Origin: a virus
DNA: 37,951 bases
Reading direction: 5' to 3' (one strand)
IMG/VR virus record: IMGVR_UViG_3300022745_000996
Location: 1 to 37,951 of that record
Of this stretch, positions 37,424 to 37,951 are shown in pieces; the stretch's first letter is position 1; every line of letters starts with the position of its first letter. The position numbers and the translations under genes were made by a program. The notes beneath the pieces are model-generated. The model was not told the DNA's origin. It searched no databases and saw nothing but the letters and a program-made list of their open reading frames with translations.

Positions 37424-37951
37424 ATGACAACTTTCACCATTGACATCCAGGACACCGGTCTGCGCGAAGCACTGAGTGCGGTGGCCGCCAAGGGCGAAGA
37501 CATGCAGCCCTTTCTGCAAACCCTGGGCGATGACCTGGTGGAGCGTGTCAAACGCCGGTTCGAAACCAGCACCGGTCCTGACGGCGTGGCCTGGAAGCCC
37601 AATGCCCCCGCCACCCTGGATGCCTTGAGCGAACGGCTGGGCAAGTCCTACCGGAAAAAGTCGGGCGCGCTGAATGCGAAGGGGCAGCAAAAGATCGCGG
37701 GGAAACGGCCACTCATCGACACCGGGCTGCTGCGCCAACAAATCGTGGCCCAAGCCAATCGGCAAAGCGTCACGGTTTCGGCCACCAGCCTGTATGCGGC
37801 GATCCATCAATTCGGCGGTCAGGCTGGGCGCGGGAAAAAGATCACCATTCCAGCTCGCCCTTTCATGCCCGTACAGGCAGACGGTGACCTCTATCCGCAA
37901 GAGCGTGCGTTTGTCCTGAACGCGATCAACAGCTACCTGTCGGGCCGTTGA
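37424..37951 (+). CDS. Virion morphogenesis protein (Mu gpG-like)
   Basis: A 175-residue protein of the Mu gpG / phage virion morphogenesis family: LREALSAVAAKGEDMQPFLQ, then RRFETSTGPDGVAWKPNAPA, ending with an AAIHQFGGQAGRGK loop and IPARPFMPV. It acts in head-tail joining or tail completion. ATG 37424 was chosen as the family start; no ribosome site stands out. Its stop codon ends the window. Confidence 0.9.
   Translation: MTTFTIDIQDTGLREALSAVAAKGEDMQPFLQTLGDDLVERVKRRFETSTGPDGVAWKPNAPATLDALSERLGKSYRKKSGALNAKGQQKIAGKRPLIDTGLLRQQIVAQANRQSVTVSATSLYAAIHQFGGQAGRGKKITIPARPFMPVQADGDLYPQERAFVLNAINSYLSGR

Noticed and set aside
1-37951. Phage attachment ends inside the window
   Set aside because: The first and last bases are stop codons of phage genes, and no TG...CA terminal repeat pair with transposase sites could be recognised.
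1-37951. tRNA, rRNA or CRISPR array
   Set aside because: No cloverleaf-like gene, rRNA segment or regularly spaced direct repeats were seen.

Overview
The window reads as an almost complete Mu-like transposable prophage of about 38 kb. It starts exactly at the stop codon of its leftmost gene and ends exactly at the stop codon of its rightmost gene. High GC, codon use rich in GCC, CTG and GGC, and the protein styles suggest a betaproteobacterial host (Burkholderiales, perhaps Comamonadaceae). That host assignment is inference. No host genes, tRNA, rRNA or CRISPR are seen, and the phage ends (attL/attR) are not recognisable inside the window.

Layout. A divergent immunity switch sits near 25.8-25.9 kb, with a Ner/Cro-like gene on the minus strand and an XRE-family repressor on the plus strand. 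Leftward from the switch (minus strand, 25.8 to 16 kb) runs the early operon: small regulators, a DUF3102-like protein, the DDE transposase A (21349-23121), the ATPase B (20348-21352), a series of small coupled genes, a DUF3164 protein, a zinc-ribbon protein, GemA and a Mor-family late activator. It is followed directly by the protease/scaffold gene, major capsid protein, head completion genes, tail tube, tail chaperones with a -1 frameshift site, a very large tape measure protein, tail-tip/fibre proteins, a papain-like hydrolase, and finally com and a DNA adenine methylase.

Rightward from the switch (plus strand) come the repressor, a four-gene lower-GC cassette of unknown membrane and soluble proteins (26324-29178), then lysis genes (holin, transglycosylase, overlapping Rz/Rz1 spanins), small and large terminase, portal, an F-like minor head protein with a nuclease-like tail, and a G-like virion morphogenesis protein. 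The tail genes are of long non-contractile (siphovirus, lambda/B3/D3112-like) type. No Mu sheath or baseplate genes are present.

How it works together. The repressor and Ner-like protein set the lysis-lysogeny choice through palindromic operators that overlap both promoters. A and B carry out replicative transposition. The Mor-family protein presumably turns on late genes, which here lie in two divergent blocks on either side of the early region rather than in one run as in Mu. Com is expected to control translation of the terminal methylase, as it controls mom in Mu. The most unusual parts are the split architecture, the operator-promoter arrangement, the unknown cassette next to the repressor, an opposite-strand small gene inside the early operon, the internal scaffold start in the protease gene and the nuclease-like extension of the F protein.
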